From an uncultured Solobacterium sp. (GTDB taxonomy: Bacteria; Bacillota_I; Bacilli_A; Erysipelotrichales; Erysipelotrichaceae), in NCBI GenBank assembly GCA_900552125.1, contig URYK01000010.1, positions 13,356 through 77,355 of the forward strand: DNA of 64,000 nt, given 5' to 3'. The notes beneath the pieces are model-generated. The model was not told the origin of the DNA. It ran no database searches and saw only the letters and a list, made by a program, of their open reading frames with translations. Below, piece after piece: positions 25,218 to 33,636 of the stretch (its first letter is position 1; every line of letters begins with the position of its first letter). A program made the position numbers and the translations under genes.

Positions 25218-26225
25218 ATGGAGCAGAATGATATCTCAGTTTTAATCAAAACAAATGCTGATGAAGCATATGATCGATTATCTAAGAAATTCATAAGTAT
25301 TAGGGCAATTCTGGTGCAGATTTTAAAGAATTGCACAATAGAATTTAATGATATAACATTAAGTGATATATCAAGTTATATTCATGAAAGATATTTGGAT
25401 TCTAATGGAAAGAATATTCTTAGTGGAAATACAGAAGATGAGACGATACCAGGAGCTAAAATAATCTATGATGTTTTATTTGAGGCAAGGGTTCCAGGAA
25501 AAGAAGATGAGACAATCATCGTGAATGTGGAACTACAGGGAACAGACCAGAAATCGTATGTATTACTGAGAAGAGCTATTTATTATGCAGTAAGATTGTT
25601 AGATAGACAGAAGAATTCCAGCGAAGGATTTCAAAATTCAGAATTTAATAAACTGAAGAAAGTGTATAGTATATGGATATGTATGAATCATACAAATGAA
25701 AAGAACAATACCATAAAATACTACACGATAACGGAAAAAGGAAATGGAAAATATAAAAGTCCAAAAGAAGACTACGATCTAATGAGTGTTGTCATGATTT
25801 ATGTAAATAAAAAATATGATTATGATGAGGATGATCGAAGCTTGGATAGGCTATTGCATATCATACTAGGAAAAGATTTGAATGCACAGCAAAAGAAAGA
25901 GTATTTGGAGAAGGATTATGGTATACTTATATCAGAGGAAGAAGAAAAGGAGGTAGAAGAGATGTGTGATTTAAGCTTGGGTCTACGTATGGAAGCCATG
26001 CAGGAAGGTCTGGTCAAAGGGAAACTAGAAGGTTTAGCTGAAGGGAAAATTGAAGGCAAATTAGAAGGAATAGCTGAAGGAAAAATTGAAGGAAGATTAG
26101 AAAGTACAATTCTTCATGTTAAAAATTTGATGAAAAAGATACCTAATATAAGCATGCAGGAAGCAATGGACATCTTGGAAATAGAAGAAAACCTTCGAGA
26201 TCAAGTGGAAGAAGCATTACAATAA
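25218..26225 (+). CDS. Rpn-family PD-(D/E)XK nuclease / putative transposase
   Basis: A 335-aa protein of the recombination-promoting nuclease family (PDDEXK_2). Family features are PGAKIIYDVLFEARVPG (core Asp), VNVELQ with the catalytic Glu/Gln strand, the SYVLLRRAIYYAVRLLDRQ helix and VYSIWICMNH. The C-terminal tail repeats EGKLEG/EGKIEG units and is probably helical. ATG 25218 is chosen over GTG 25209, which sits in the SD. Related genes occur in many near-identical copies in gut Bacillota genomes. The upstream hairpin would limit translation. No inverted repeats of a standard IS are visible. Confidence 0.85.
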   Translation: MEQNDISVLIKTNADEAYDRLSKKFISIRAILVQILKNCTIEFNDITLSDISSYIHERYLDSNGKNILSGNTEDETIPGAKIIYDVLFEARVPGKEDETIIVNVELQGTDQKSYVLLRRAIYYAVRLLDRQKNSSEGFQNSEFNKLKKVYSIWICMNHTNEKNNTIKYYTITEKGNGKYKSPKEDYDLMSVVMIYVNKKYDYDEDDRSLDRLLHIILGKDLNAQQKKEYLEKDYGILISEEEEKEVEEMCDLSLGLRMEAMQEGLVKGKLEGLAEGKIEGKLEGIAEGKIEGRLESTILHVKNLMKKIPNISMQEAMDILEIEENLRDQVEEALQ

Positions 26226-26345
26226 TAGTTTATTTAGGCGGTCTGTTAAGGCTGCCTTTTTTTAAATATATAAAGATTTTATAGTTAGAGGTTAATACTT
26301 AGTCTGTTTCTAAGCGTAGGTATATTAATAAAAATGACAATATGA

Positions 26346-26351
26346 TATAAT
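26346..26351 (+). promoter_or_regulatory. -10 box immediately before mutY
   Basis: A perfect TATAAT ends 6 nt before the mutY ATG, which would put the transcription start at about the start codon (leaderless mRNA). No clear -35 is seen. Confidence 0.45.
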
Positions 26352-26357
26352 ACCGAC

Positions 26358-27401
26358 ATGAAAAGAGAACATAGTATAGAAAAATTTAGAGAACAATTAT
26401 TAAATTGGTATGATGAAAATAGAAGAATATTACCTTGGAGAGAAGACGCAACTCCGTATCGTGTCTGGGTAAGTGAAATTATGCTACAACAGACAAGAGT
26501 AGAAGCTGTAAAACCTTACTTTGAACGTTTTGTGAAAGAACTTCCAACCTTACAAGATATGTCTGTCGCAAGTGATGATACTTTATTCAAGTTATGGGAA
26601 GGGCTAGGGTATTATAATCGAGTAATGAATATGAAAAAATGCGCAATAGAATGTGTGGAAAAGCATGGAGGGAATCTTCCGAGTACTTATGATGAATTAA
26701 TTCAGCTTCCAGGCATTGGTGCTTATACAGCAGGAGCGATTGCTTCTATTGCGTATAAACAAAAAGTACCTGCAGTAGATGGAAATGTTCTTCGTGTATT
26801 TAGTCGCGTTTTGATTAGTGAAGATGATATATTAAAAGAAAGTACAAAACGTAAATTTCAGAAAATTATTATGGAGTATCTCCCAGAAGATCGAAGTGAT
26901 GCCTTTAATCAGGCGTTAATGGAAATAGGCGCATTAATCTGTGTACCAAATGCAGCACCTCGCTGTAATATATGTCCTGTCGCAAGTGAGTGTATGGGAT
27001 ATCAAAGCGGTGATGCTCATCGTCTTCCTAATAAAGCGGTGAAAAAAGCAAGAAAAATAGATAAGAAAACAGTTTTAGTTATCACATATCAGAATCAGGT
27101 TCATTTATGTCAGAGAGAAGAGAAAGGTTTATTAGCTGGTTTATATGAATTTGATGTTTATGAGGGATATTTGACAAAAAATCAAATTAGGGATCAATTC
27201 AAAGGAAATATAAAACGTATGACAGCTTTGGAAGATACGAAACATATATTTTCCCATGTGGAATGGCATATGAAAGGATATCTGATTGAATTAAATGATA
27301 AAACTATCGATGGTATCTGGTGTACAAAAAAAGAGATAGAAGAAACATATGCGATACCTACTGCATATAAAGTGTATAAGAAAGCATGGTTAGAGTGGTG
27401 A
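26358..27401 (+). CDS. mutY: A/G-specific adenine glycosylase MutY
   Basis: A 347-aa DNA repair enzyme that removes adenine opposite 8-oxoguanine. The start of the catalytic domain reads RILPWRED, then VSEIMLQQTRVEAV with catalytic Glu. The helix-hairpin-helix is LPGIGAYTAGAIAS and the catalytic Asp is in VDGNVLRV. The [4Fe-4S] cysteines are in CVPNAAPRCNICPVASEC. A NUDIX-like 8-oxoG-recognition domain occupies the C-terminal third. There is no SD before ATG 26358, but no better start exists; the TATAAT just upstream suggests a leaderless transcript. A NUDIX gene follows after 4 nt. Confidence 0.93.
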   Translation: MKREHSIEKFREQLLNWYDENRRILPWREDATPYRVWVSEIMLQQTRVEAVKPYFERFVKELPTLQDMSVASDDTLFKLWEGLGYYNRVMNMKKCAIECVEKHGGNLPSTYDELIQLPGIGAYTAGAIASIAYKQKVPAVDGNVLRVFSRVLISEDDILKESTKRKFQKIIMEYLPEDRSDAFNQALMEIGALICVPNAAPRCNICPVASECMGYQSGDAHRLPNKAVKKARKIDKKTVLVITYQNQVHLCQREEKGLLAGLYEFDVYEGYLTKNQIRDQFKGNIKRMTALEDTKHIFSHVEWHMKGYLIELNDKTIDGIWCTKKEIEETYAIPTAYKVYKKAWLEW

Positions 27402-27405
27402 AAAA

Positions 27406-27975
27406 ATGAATTTATATGAAGAATTAAAATCCTATGTACCTTACAATGAACAGGAAGCAGGGGATTTGAAGGTTATGATGAAATATTTAGAATCATTTGA
27501 TGATGTGTATACAAGAGATAATGTATTTGGACACATTACTGCTAGTCCGTGGATCATAAATGAAGATGCATCAAAAGTATTGATGATTTATCATAATATC
27601 TATGATTCATGGGGATGGTGTGGAGGCCATGCGGATGGAGATAAAGATCTGATCCATGTAGCTTTAAAGGAAGGAATGGAAGAAACAGGTGTAACACAGC
27701 TATCTTTGCTGGATTCGCATATTCTTGCGATTGATATCCTTCCTGTACCGCCTCATGTAAAACATGGAAAATTTGTATCTTCTCATGTACATTTAAACGT
27801 AACTTATCTTTGTAAAGCAAGTGAATCAAAAACCTTGCATATAAAACCTGATGAAAATAGCGGTGTTGCCTGGATCGCAATAAATGATATACCAGCTAAA
27901 GTGACAGAAGCGGATACGAAAGTTGTTTATCAGAAATTAATGGAAAAAACATATCGTTTTCTACATAAAAAATAA
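27406..27975 (+). CDS. NUDIX hydrolase
   Basis: A 189-aa NUDIX protein in an operon with mutY. The Nudix box GHADGDKDLIHVALKEGMEETGV-like segment (positions 27625-27690) keeps the EE catalytic pair but has Lys where the first Glu and the Arg are usual. Flanking strands are typical: VLMIYHNIYDSWGWCGG before, and HVHLNVTYLCKA after. The substrate is not predictable; nucleotide or nucleoside-diphosphate derivatives are usual. Pairing with mutY hints at oxidised-nucleotide metabolism (inference). Confidence 0.85.
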   Translation: MNLYEELKSYVPYNEQEAGDLKVMMKYLESFDDVYTRDNVFGHITASPWIINEDASKVLMIYHNIYDSWGWCGGHADGDKDLIHVALKEGMEETGVTQLSLLDSHILAIDILPVPPHVKHGKFVSSHVHLNVTYLCKASESKTLHIKPDENSGVAWIAINDIPAKVTEADTKVVYQKLMEKTYRFLHKK

Positions 27976-28006
27976 CATGAACTTTATATGAGTTAGGCAA
28001 AAAAAA

Positions 28007-28051
28007 CACACATTCTATACGACTTTGTCATATGGTATAGAGAATGTGGGG
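28007..28051 (+). promoter_or_regulatory. Hairpin covering the aspartokinase ribosome binding site
   Basis: CACATTCTATAC (28009-28020) pairs GTATAGAGAATGTG (28035-28048) with a 2-nt bulge. The right arm runs into the GTGGGG SD at 28046-28051, so translation could be controlled. Confidence 0.45.
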
Positions 28052-28059
28052 TTATGCAT

Positions 28060-28782
28060 ATGAATATGAAAGTAATGAAATTTGGTGGTACTTCCTTGCG
28101 TAATGAAACGACAAGAAAATATGTGTATCGCCATATACTAGAATACAGTAAAACGCATAAAGTCATCGTTGTTGTATCTGCTATGGGCAGATATCCTGAT
28201 AAGTATGCAACAGATACTCTGCTTTCTATGGGAAATGAGGCTCTCACTCGAGAAGAAAAGGCAAGACTTGTTTCCTTAGGAGAGCAGCTTTCGGCTATTC
28301 AAGTATGTTCGGAATTATTAGAGATGGGGCTGCGTACCTATGCGCCTTCTTTTTTCGATTGCGGGATACTGAGTGATGAAAATTATGAATATGCTAATGT
28401 CTTAAAACTGGATCATACGATACTGAAAAAGAAACTAAATGATTATGATATTTTAGTCGTTACCGGATTTATTGGAGTTTCACCAAAAGGCTATGTCACA
28501 ACATTGGGAAGAGGGGGAAGTGATTATAGCGCTGTTTTATTTGCGGATATGATGGATTTAAAGGAAGTGGATATCTATACTGATGTGGATGGTGTTTACG
28601 ACAACGATCCAAAGCTGAATTCTTATGCGATCAAATATGATAAACTAACTTATGATGAAATGCTGAATATGAAATCTCGTGTTCTTCATGATCGTTGTAT
28701 AAATTATGCGAAAAAACATCATATACGTATAAATTTAAAGGGGACATTTTCCACGAGTCTAGGAACAGTGATTGAAGATTAA
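28060..28782 (+). CDS. Aspartate kinase, catalytic domain only
   Basis: A 240-aa amino-acid kinase of aspartokinase type. It has KFGGTSLRN (phosphate loop), VVVVSAMGR, VTGFIGVSPKGYVTTLGRGGSDYSA (positions 28456-28530) and EVDIYTDVDGVYDNDP. Typical LysC proteins exceed 400 residues and end in two ACT domains; this one stops after the kinase fold, so it should lack allosteric feedback by lysine or threonine. It would form aspartyl-phosphate for the Lys/Thr/Met/DAP pathway. ATG 28060 is 8 nt from GTGGGG; ATGs at 28054 and 28066 are alternatives. Confidence 0.82.
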   Translation: MNMKVMKFGGTSLRNETTRKYVYRHILEYSKTHKVIVVVSAMGRYPDKYATDTLLSMGNEALTREEKARLVSLGEQLSAIQVCSELLEMGLRTYAPSFFDCGILSDENYEYANVLKLDHTILKKKLNDYDILVVTGFIGVSPKGYVTTLGRGGSDYSAVLFADMMDLKEVDIYTDVDGVYDNDPKLNSYAIKYDKLTYDEMLNMKSRVLHDRCINYAKKHHIRINLKGTFSTSLGTVIED

Positions 28783-28861
28783 TTCTTACCATTTTCTGAA
28801 GTCTAGGCTAAGTATGGAATGTTTAGTTTGTTTATGATACAATATTTCTGAGGTGATCAAC

Positions 28862-29053
28862 TTGAAGAATATTATTTTGATCAAACATCTTGATGACGTA
28901 GAAAAAGTTAAAAAGATAGAAGCAGCTTTAGCAGAAACAAGAGTAGATTATCAGGTGAATTTAGAAAAACAATGTGTTATTATCGAAGGTAATTCCGATA
29001 TGGTTTCGGTTGCGAGAAAAGTAATTAATGATTTAGGTTTTCAAATTATTTAG
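28862..29053 (+). CDS. Heavy-metal-associated-like small protein without CXXC
   Basis: A 63-aa protein with the beta-alpha-beta-beta-alpha-beta layout of HMA/CopZ domains: KNIILIKHLDD, VKKIEAALAETRVDYQVNLEKQ, CVIIEGNSD, VARKVINDLGFQII. The metal-binding CXXC is absent; one Cys remains in a strand. TTG 28862 is chosen because GAGGTG lies 6 nt upstream; the GTG at 28853 is part of that SD. Copper transport seems unlikely; the function is unknown. Confidence 0.65.
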   Translation: MKNIILIKHLDDVEKVKKIEAALAETRVDYQVNLEKQCVIIEGNSDMVSVARKVINDLGFQII

Positions 29054-29072
29054 ATAAGCATATCTCTTTTTC

Positions 29073-29095
29073 GACTCTTTTTAAGAGTCTTTTTA
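29073..29095 (+). terminator. Terminator after the HMA-like gene
   Basis: GACTCTT (29073-29079) pairs AAGAGTC (29083-29089), followed by T5. Confidence 0.85.
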
Positions 29096-29118
29096 TATGA
29101 ATGGTGGAGTGGATTTAT

Positions 29119-29553
29119 ATGATTACGATTAAAACGAAAGATAATATAAAGGATTGGCGTTTTGTTCGAGAAGAAGTCTTTATGAAAGAACAAGGATTTC
29201 AGAATGAGTTTGATAATATTGATGATTATGCGATTCATATTACACTTTATGTAAATGATAAGATTGCAGGCTGTGCAAGATGTTTTCCTCAAGGTAATAA
29301 TAGTGATTGCTGGGTGTTGGGAAGAATTGCGATATTACCTCAATATCGTCATCAAAAACTTGGGGGAGTGTTATTAAAGGAATTAGAGAATGAGGTTAAA
29401 AAGCATCAGGGTACACACTGTATATTAGATGCACAGTGTCGCGTAAAAGCTTTTTATGAGTGTTATGGATATGAAGTGTGTGGAGAAATACACATGGATG
29501 AGCATGTACCACATATTCAGATGCAAAAAAAGCTGAATATGGGCAAACTATAA
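29119..29553 (+). CDS. GNAT family N-acetyltransferase (1)
   Basis: A 144-aa GNAT protein. The acetyl-CoA site is seen in LGRIAILPQYRHQKLGGVLLKELE (29312-29386), with the Q/R-x-x-G-x-G/A loop here as RHQKLGGVL. The C-terminal strand ends HMDEHVPHIQMQKKL. It resembles the YjcF/ElaA-like branch (FVREEVFMKEQGF at the start). ATG 29119 has GGTGGAG 9 nt upstream, better than ATG 29101. The substrate is unknown. Confidence 0.8.
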   Translation: MITIKTKDNIKDWRFVREEVFMKEQGFQNEFDNIDDYAIHITLYVNDKIAGCARCFPQGNNSDCWVLGRIAILPQYRHQKLGGVLLKELENEVKKHQGTHCILDAQCRVKAFYECYGYEVCGEIHMDEHVPHIQMQKKLNMGKL

Positions 29554-29589
29554 ATATATATGATAGAAAAAGCTATATATGATATTTTA

Positions 29590-29618
29590 TTCACAAAGTA
29601 AAGAAAATATGGTATACT
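29590..29618 (+). promoter_or_regulatory. Promoter of rex
   Basis: TTCACA (29590-29595), 17 nt, TATACT (29613-29618). TTCACAA here also resembles half of a Rex operator, but the partner half (TTGTGAA, 6 nt upstream) is not present. Confidence 0.6.
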
Positions 29619-29636
29619 AAGCAGTAGGTGATAAAC

Positions 29637-30266
29637 ATGACAGAAAAAAATGTACCAAAGGCAACGCTTCAGCGATATCCTGTTTACCTGAAAGCATTGC
29701 GTAAGTTAAAAAGCTCAGGAGTAGAAAGAATTATGTCAAAAGAATTGGCGAGTGTTGTAAACATTGAACCAACTACAATTCGTCGTGATTTTTCTTTTCT
29801 AGGAAATCTTGGGAAACAGGGTTATGGTTATGATGTAAATCGTTTAATAGAAATTTTTAATCAGCAGTTAGGCATGGATTTTGATGAAAAAATTATTTTA
29901 GTTGGTGCTGGTAATATGGGACGTGCATTAATGAAGTATAATAAATGGGACTATGTAGTCGGTGAAATTGAATGTGCGTTTGATATTAATCCAGATCGTC
30001 AGGGTGTACGTTTTGGTATTCCTGTTTATGATATTAAAGATTTAGAGGAAAAAGTACCGGAAGGCTGTCGTATCGCAATTTTGGCGATCAGTGAAAATAT
30101 TCAGCAGACAGTAGATCGTCTGATTGCCTGTGGTATTACAGGATTAGTAGATTTTACCCATGAACACATACAAATTCCAAAAGGGGTTGTATTAAAGAGC
30201 GTTGATGTGGTATCATCTATACAGGAGTTAGTCTTCGAGACAAACAATTTAAATGTAGAGCGATGA
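29637..30266 (+). CDS. rex: Redox-sensing transcriptional repressor Rex
   Basis: A 209-aa repressor that senses the NADH/NAD+ ratio. The N-terminal winged helix has SKELASVVNIEPTTIRRDFS, then GNLGKQGYGYDV. The Rossmann domain has ILVGAGNMGRAL (GxGxxG) and AFDINPDRQG, and ends with the domain-swap helix IQELVFETNNL. Rex represses fermentation and respiration genes and releases DNA when NADH is high. ATG 29637 with AGGTGA upstream is preferred over GTG 29628. The T-box leader of asnS starts right after its stop. Confidence 0.93.
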   Translation: MTEKNVPKATLQRYPVYLKALRKLKSSGVERIMSKELASVVNIEPTTIRRDFSFLGNLGKQGYGYDVNRLIEIFNQQLGMDFDEKIILVGAGNMGRALMKYNKWDYVVGEIECAFDINPDRQGVRFGIPVYDIKDLEEKVPEGCRIAILAISENIQQTVDRLIACGITGLVDFTHEHIQIPKGVVLKSVDVVSSIQELVFETNNLNVER

Positions 30267-30267
30267 A

Positions 30268-30484
30268 ACAGAACAAAATATACAACGTGCAAAAGCGAGT
30301 GCAGGATGGTGAAAGCTGCATGCAGACGAGTATATATTTGAACAGCTGTGGAGCTGAACCGGAGAAAGCTAGTAGACGGTTCCGTGTGGGAGCGATATAT
30401 CCCATAAAGATGCTTATACTTGAAGTATGAGAATCAGGATGGCACCGCGTATCATTACGTTCCTGAATAGGGACGTTTTTTTTA
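30268..30484 (+). promoter_or_regulatory. T-box riboswitch (asparagine) upstream of asnS
   Basis: A T-box leader of about 215 nt. The conserved T-box reads AGGATGGCACCGCG (30437-30450). The terminator is ACGTTCCT/AGGGACGT (30457-30464 with 30469-30476) with T8. A likely specifier codon AAC (30357-30359) lies in the stem I internal loop region (GAGCTGAACCGGAG). Uncharged tRNA-Asn would bind the antiterminator and allow asnS transcription. The specifier assignment is by inspection and agrees with the downstream gene. Confidence 0.88.
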
Positions 30485-30504
30485 TACATGAAGGAGGAAA
30501 TGAT

Positions 30505-31887
30505 ATGTTTGAATTTATGACTATACGCGAACTATATGAGATTGTTATGAGTGCGTCTCATGTAGAACTAGATACAATTGAATATGTACAATTACAAGGA
30601 TGGGTACGTACAAATCGCTGTAACGGTAAAATTGGATTCATCGAATTAAATGATGGAACTTATTTCCGTAATGCACAGTTAGTGTACATGCAGGAACTAA
30701 AAAACTTTGATGAAGTGGAAAAATATCCTACAGGTGCCGCCATTACGATAACTGGGAAGTTTGTCTTAACACCAGAAGGAAAACAGCCTTTTGAAATCCA
30801 AGTGACAGAATCAGTATTAGAAGGTGACTGTGATCGTGATTATCCTTTACAGAAAAAACGTCATAGCTTTGAATATTTAAGAGAAATTGCTCATCTTCGT
30901 CCACGTGCAAACTCATTCTATGCGATTTTTAGACTTCGTTCTGTTTTATCTATGGCAATTCATGAATTCTTCCAGAACCAGGGGTTTGTTTATGTGCATA
31001 CACCAATCTTAACTGGTAACGATGGAGAAGGTGCAGGTGAAATGTTCACTGCGACAACTCGTGATGATGCGGATTATGAAAAAGATTTCTTTGGGAAAGA
31101 AGCATTTTTAACAGTTACAGGACAGCTTCATGTAGAAGCCTTTGCGATGGCATTCCGTGATGTATATACCTTTGGTCCTGCTTTCCGTGCAGAAAACTCT
31201 AATACAAGCCGTCATGCGAGTGAATTCTGGATGATCGAACCGGAAATTGCATTTGCGGATTTAGAAGATAACATGAATCTGATTGAAGATATGGTAAAAT
31301 ACTGTATTGATTATGTATTAGAAAATGCAAGTGAAGAAATGAATTTCTTCAACAAAATGATTGATAAGACTTGTATTGAACGTATTACGAAAGTACGTGA
31401 TTCTGAATTTAAACGTATGACTTACAGCGAAGCAATTGAATTATTGTTGAAGGCTGATGTTAAATTTGAAAACAAAGTTGAATGGGGTATGGATCTAAAC
31501 TCTGAACATGAACGTTATATCTGTGAAAAAATCGTTAATGGACCTGTATTCCTGACAGATTATCCAAAAGATATCAAAGCATTCTATATGCGTGTTAACG
31601 ATGATGGTAAAACAGTTGCGGCATGTGACTTGTTAGTGCCAGGTGTTGGTGAACTTGTAGGAGGAAGCCAGCGTGAAGAACGTTATGATGTATTAGAAAA
31701 ACGTATGGATGACATGGGTATGACAAAAGATAATCTACAGTGGTATATGGATTTAAGACGATATGGCGGCTGTAAACATGCAGGATTTGGTCTTGGATTT
31801 GACCGTTTCTTAATGTATTTGACTGGTATGCAGAATATTCGTGATGTAGAACCATTCCCACGTACTCCAAAAAATCTGTTGTTTTAA
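30505..31887 (+). CDS. asnS: Asparaginyl-tRNA synthetase
   Basis: A 460-aa class IIb synthetase charging tRNA-Asn. The N-terminal OB fold contains [24 protein letters not shown] strands. Motif 2 is [21 protein letters not shown] and motif 3 [15 protein letters not shown] ends the active site. ATG 30505 follows AAGGAGG, after the T-box terminator; in-frame ATGs further upstream lie inside the T-box. It is controlled by tRNA-dependent antitermination. Length and domain order are normal for AsnS. Confidence 0.95.
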   Translation: MFEFMTIRELYEIVMSASHVELDTIEYVQLQGWVRTNRCNGKIGFIELNDGTYFRNAQLVYMQELKNFDEVEKYPTGAAITITGKFVLTPEGKQPFEIQVTESVLEGDCDRDYPLQKKRHSFEYLREIAHLRPRANSFYAIFRLRSVLSMAIHEFFQNQGFVYVHTPILTGNDGEGAGEMFTATTRDDADYEKDFFGKEAFLTVTGQLHVEAFAMAFRDVYTFGPAFRAENSNTSRHASEFWMIEPEIAFADLEDNMNLIEDMVKYCIDYVLENASEEMNFFNKMIDKTCIERITKVRDSEFKRMTYSEAIELLLKADVKFENKVEWGMDLNSEHERYICEKIVNGPVFLTDYPKDIKAFYMRVNDDGKTVAACDLLVPGVGELVGGSQREERYDVLEKRMDDMGMTKDNLQWYMDLRRYGGCKHAGFGLGFDRFLMYLTGMQNIRDVEPFPRTPKNLLF

Positions 31888-31889
31888 TG

Positions 31890-31914
31890 AACCATGGGAA
31901 ACCATGGTTTTTTT
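31890..31914 (+). terminator. Terminator after asnS
   Basis: AACCATGG (31890-31897), GAAA loop, CCATGGTT (31902-31909), then a T7 tract. Confidence 0.92.
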
Positions 31915-31932
31915 AAGGAAAGGAAGGTTATG

Positions 31933-32514
31933 ATGATTCGTTTTGTACAATTATCCGATGTGCCAAAACTACGAGATATTTATGCATACTATGTAAAAAA
32001 TACAGTAATCACTTTTGAATATGATGTACCTTCAATAGAAGAATTTACAAAACGGGTAGAAGACGTGTATGAAACTTACCCTTATCTTGTATGTGAAATA
32101 AATAATCAGATTGCTGGGTTCGCCTACGCTCATCGTCATATGCAAAGAGATGCATATAAATGGAATGTAGAGTTATCCATTTATCTTTCTTCAACAGCAC
32201 AAGGCAAAGGAATAGGAACAGCATTATACACTGCTTTATTGGAACTTTTAAAGAAACAGAATTTACAAAAAGCTATTTCCTGCATCACATTGCCTAATGA
32301 TAAAAGTATGGCCTTACATAAAAAATTTGGTTTCACTGAAATGGGATTGTTTCATCAGGCTGGATACAAATGCGATGCATGGCATGATGTGATATGGCTT
32401 TCAAAGGACTTGAATAATCATGAAATTAATCCAAACGATTGGATAGTAATTGAAGAGATGCCTGAAGCAGAAAAAGAAAGAATATTAATGAATGCAGAAA
32501 AATTTATAAAATAA
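31933..32514 (+). CDS. GNAT family N-acetyltransferase (phosphinothricin acetyltransferase-like)
   Basis: A 193-aa GNAT of the PAT/MnaT type: IYAYYVKNTVITFEYDVPS at the start, AYAHRH and YLSSTAQGKGIGTALYTALLE (acetyl-CoA loop QGKGIG). It continues with CITLPNDKSMALHKKFGF and ends HDVIWLSKDL. Relatives acetylate the amine of phosphinothricin or methionine derivatives. A tail of about 35 residues (NDWIVIEEMPEAEKERIL) follows. The SD GGAAGG favours ATG 31933; ATG 31930 is equally in frame. Confidence 0.82.
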   Translation: MIRFVQLSDVPKLRDIYAYYVKNTVITFEYDVPSIEEFTKRVEDVYETYPYLVCEINNQIAGFAYAHRHMQRDAYKWNVELSIYLSSTAQGKGIGTALYTALLELLKKQNLQKAISCITLPNDKSMALHKKFGFTEMGLFHQAGYKCDAWHDVIWLSKDLNNHEINPNDWIVIEEMPEAEKERILMNAEKFIK

Positions 32515-32668
32515 GTTTATTAAGTGATTTACTATCCGTAAGTTATTCACCTAAGAAGGACGATAATCATAAACAAATTGTGAATTCTTTATGAGTATGC
32601 GACAGAAGCACTGTAAATTTTTCATAATATTTAGTATAATAACAGATATTGATGTTTGGGAGGCTATT

Positions 32669-33622
32669 ATGGATCATAAATTGATTGAGAAATATACAAA
32701 AACGTATGGTGTTCGTTTTACAAGAAGACAGAAGAAAAAATTTATAAAAGATTTGTGTGAAGAGTTTGAATCAATAGGATATTCACATACTATGATTGAA
32801 GGGAAAAAATTGTTTTCTCGTGCTGAAAATTATTTGTTTGGAAATCTAAAACAGATGAAAACTATTATTGTGGCTCCTTATGATACTCCAGAGCGTAAGT
32901 TTTGGAATAAAGTTGTCTATTATCCTTTTGATGGGAATAAAACTGCAAGTAAAACCGTAGTTGCGACATATTTGCCTATTGGAATTGTCTTTGCGATTTT
33001 ATTTCTAGGATTATATGGTTTACAACCTTTAGTGACCTCCATTGGTCTATCTGCACTTTTATCTGTCTGCTTATTTTTATTGACGATAATGTTGATGTAT
33101 TGGATGCTTCATGGGTTTCATAACTCAAAAAACTATAATCGAAACTCAGCATCTATTGTTGCGGCATTAGAAATTGCGAGAAGCTTAAATAAAGAAGAAA
33201 AAAGAAAGATTGGTTTCGCATTTACAGATAAGAATAAACTACGTTTTGCAGGTGCTGAATCCTTTGCACAGGATTTAGTTAATCAAGGGAAAAATCCGTC
33301 TTTGATTTGTCTTGATTGCATCGCAAAGGGCAGTGAAGTACAGATAGGATTTAATCCGCAGAATCGTAAATTAGCTACAGAAATAGCAAAATATCATCCT
33401 GAAAAGAAACAAATAGAATTAGTAAAATTAGATGATCAGATGCGTCTGCAAAATGCAATGTCACATTATAAAAAAGCCGTAGTTATTTCCAGTGGAGAAC
33501 TTGATAAAAATGGTTCACTTGTGGTATATGGCACAGGCACAGGAAAAGATTGTGAAATTGATATGCATGTATTAGAAAATAACATCAAAATGGTAAGGGA
33601 ATATTTGCAAAATCAGAAGTAG
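32669..33622 (+). CDS. Membrane protein with degenerate M28-peptidase-like domain
   Basis: A 317-aa protein. Two transmembrane helices near residues 103-150 interrupt an aminopeptidase-like layout: MKTIIVAPYDTP, YNRNSASIVAALEIARSL, IGFAFTDKNKLRFAGAESF and ICLDCIAKGSEVQIGF. In active M28 peptidases the equivalent positions hold the zinc ligands HxD, D, EE and D; here His is replaced (APYDT), and EE is replaced by KN. It is probably a non-catalytic relative. ATG 32669 follows TGGGAGG. It lies 14 nt before the cardiolipin synthase, so a membrane-lipid connection is possible. Confidence 0.6.
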   Translation: MDHKLIEKYTKTYGVRFTRRQKKKFIKDLCEEFESIGYSHTMIEGKKLFSRAENYLFGNLKQMKTIIVAPYDTPERKFWNKVVYYPFDGNKTASKTVVATYLPIGIVFAILFLGLYGLQPLVTSIGLSALLSVCLFLLTIMLMYWMLHGFHNSKNYNRNSASIVAALEIARSLNKEEKRKIGFAFTDKNKLRFAGAESFAQDLVNQGKNPSLICLDCIAKGSEVQIGFNPQNRKLATEIAKYHPEKKQIELVKLDDQMRLQNAMSHYKKAVVISSGELDKNGSLVVYGTGTGKDCEIDMHVLENNIKMVREYLQNQK

Positions 33623-33636
33623 GAAGGTGAATATTT

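Noticed and set aside
29588..29600. Possible Rex operator in the rex promoter
   Set aside because: Only one half-site (TTCACAA) is seen; the inverted partner is missing, so autoregulation is not claimed.
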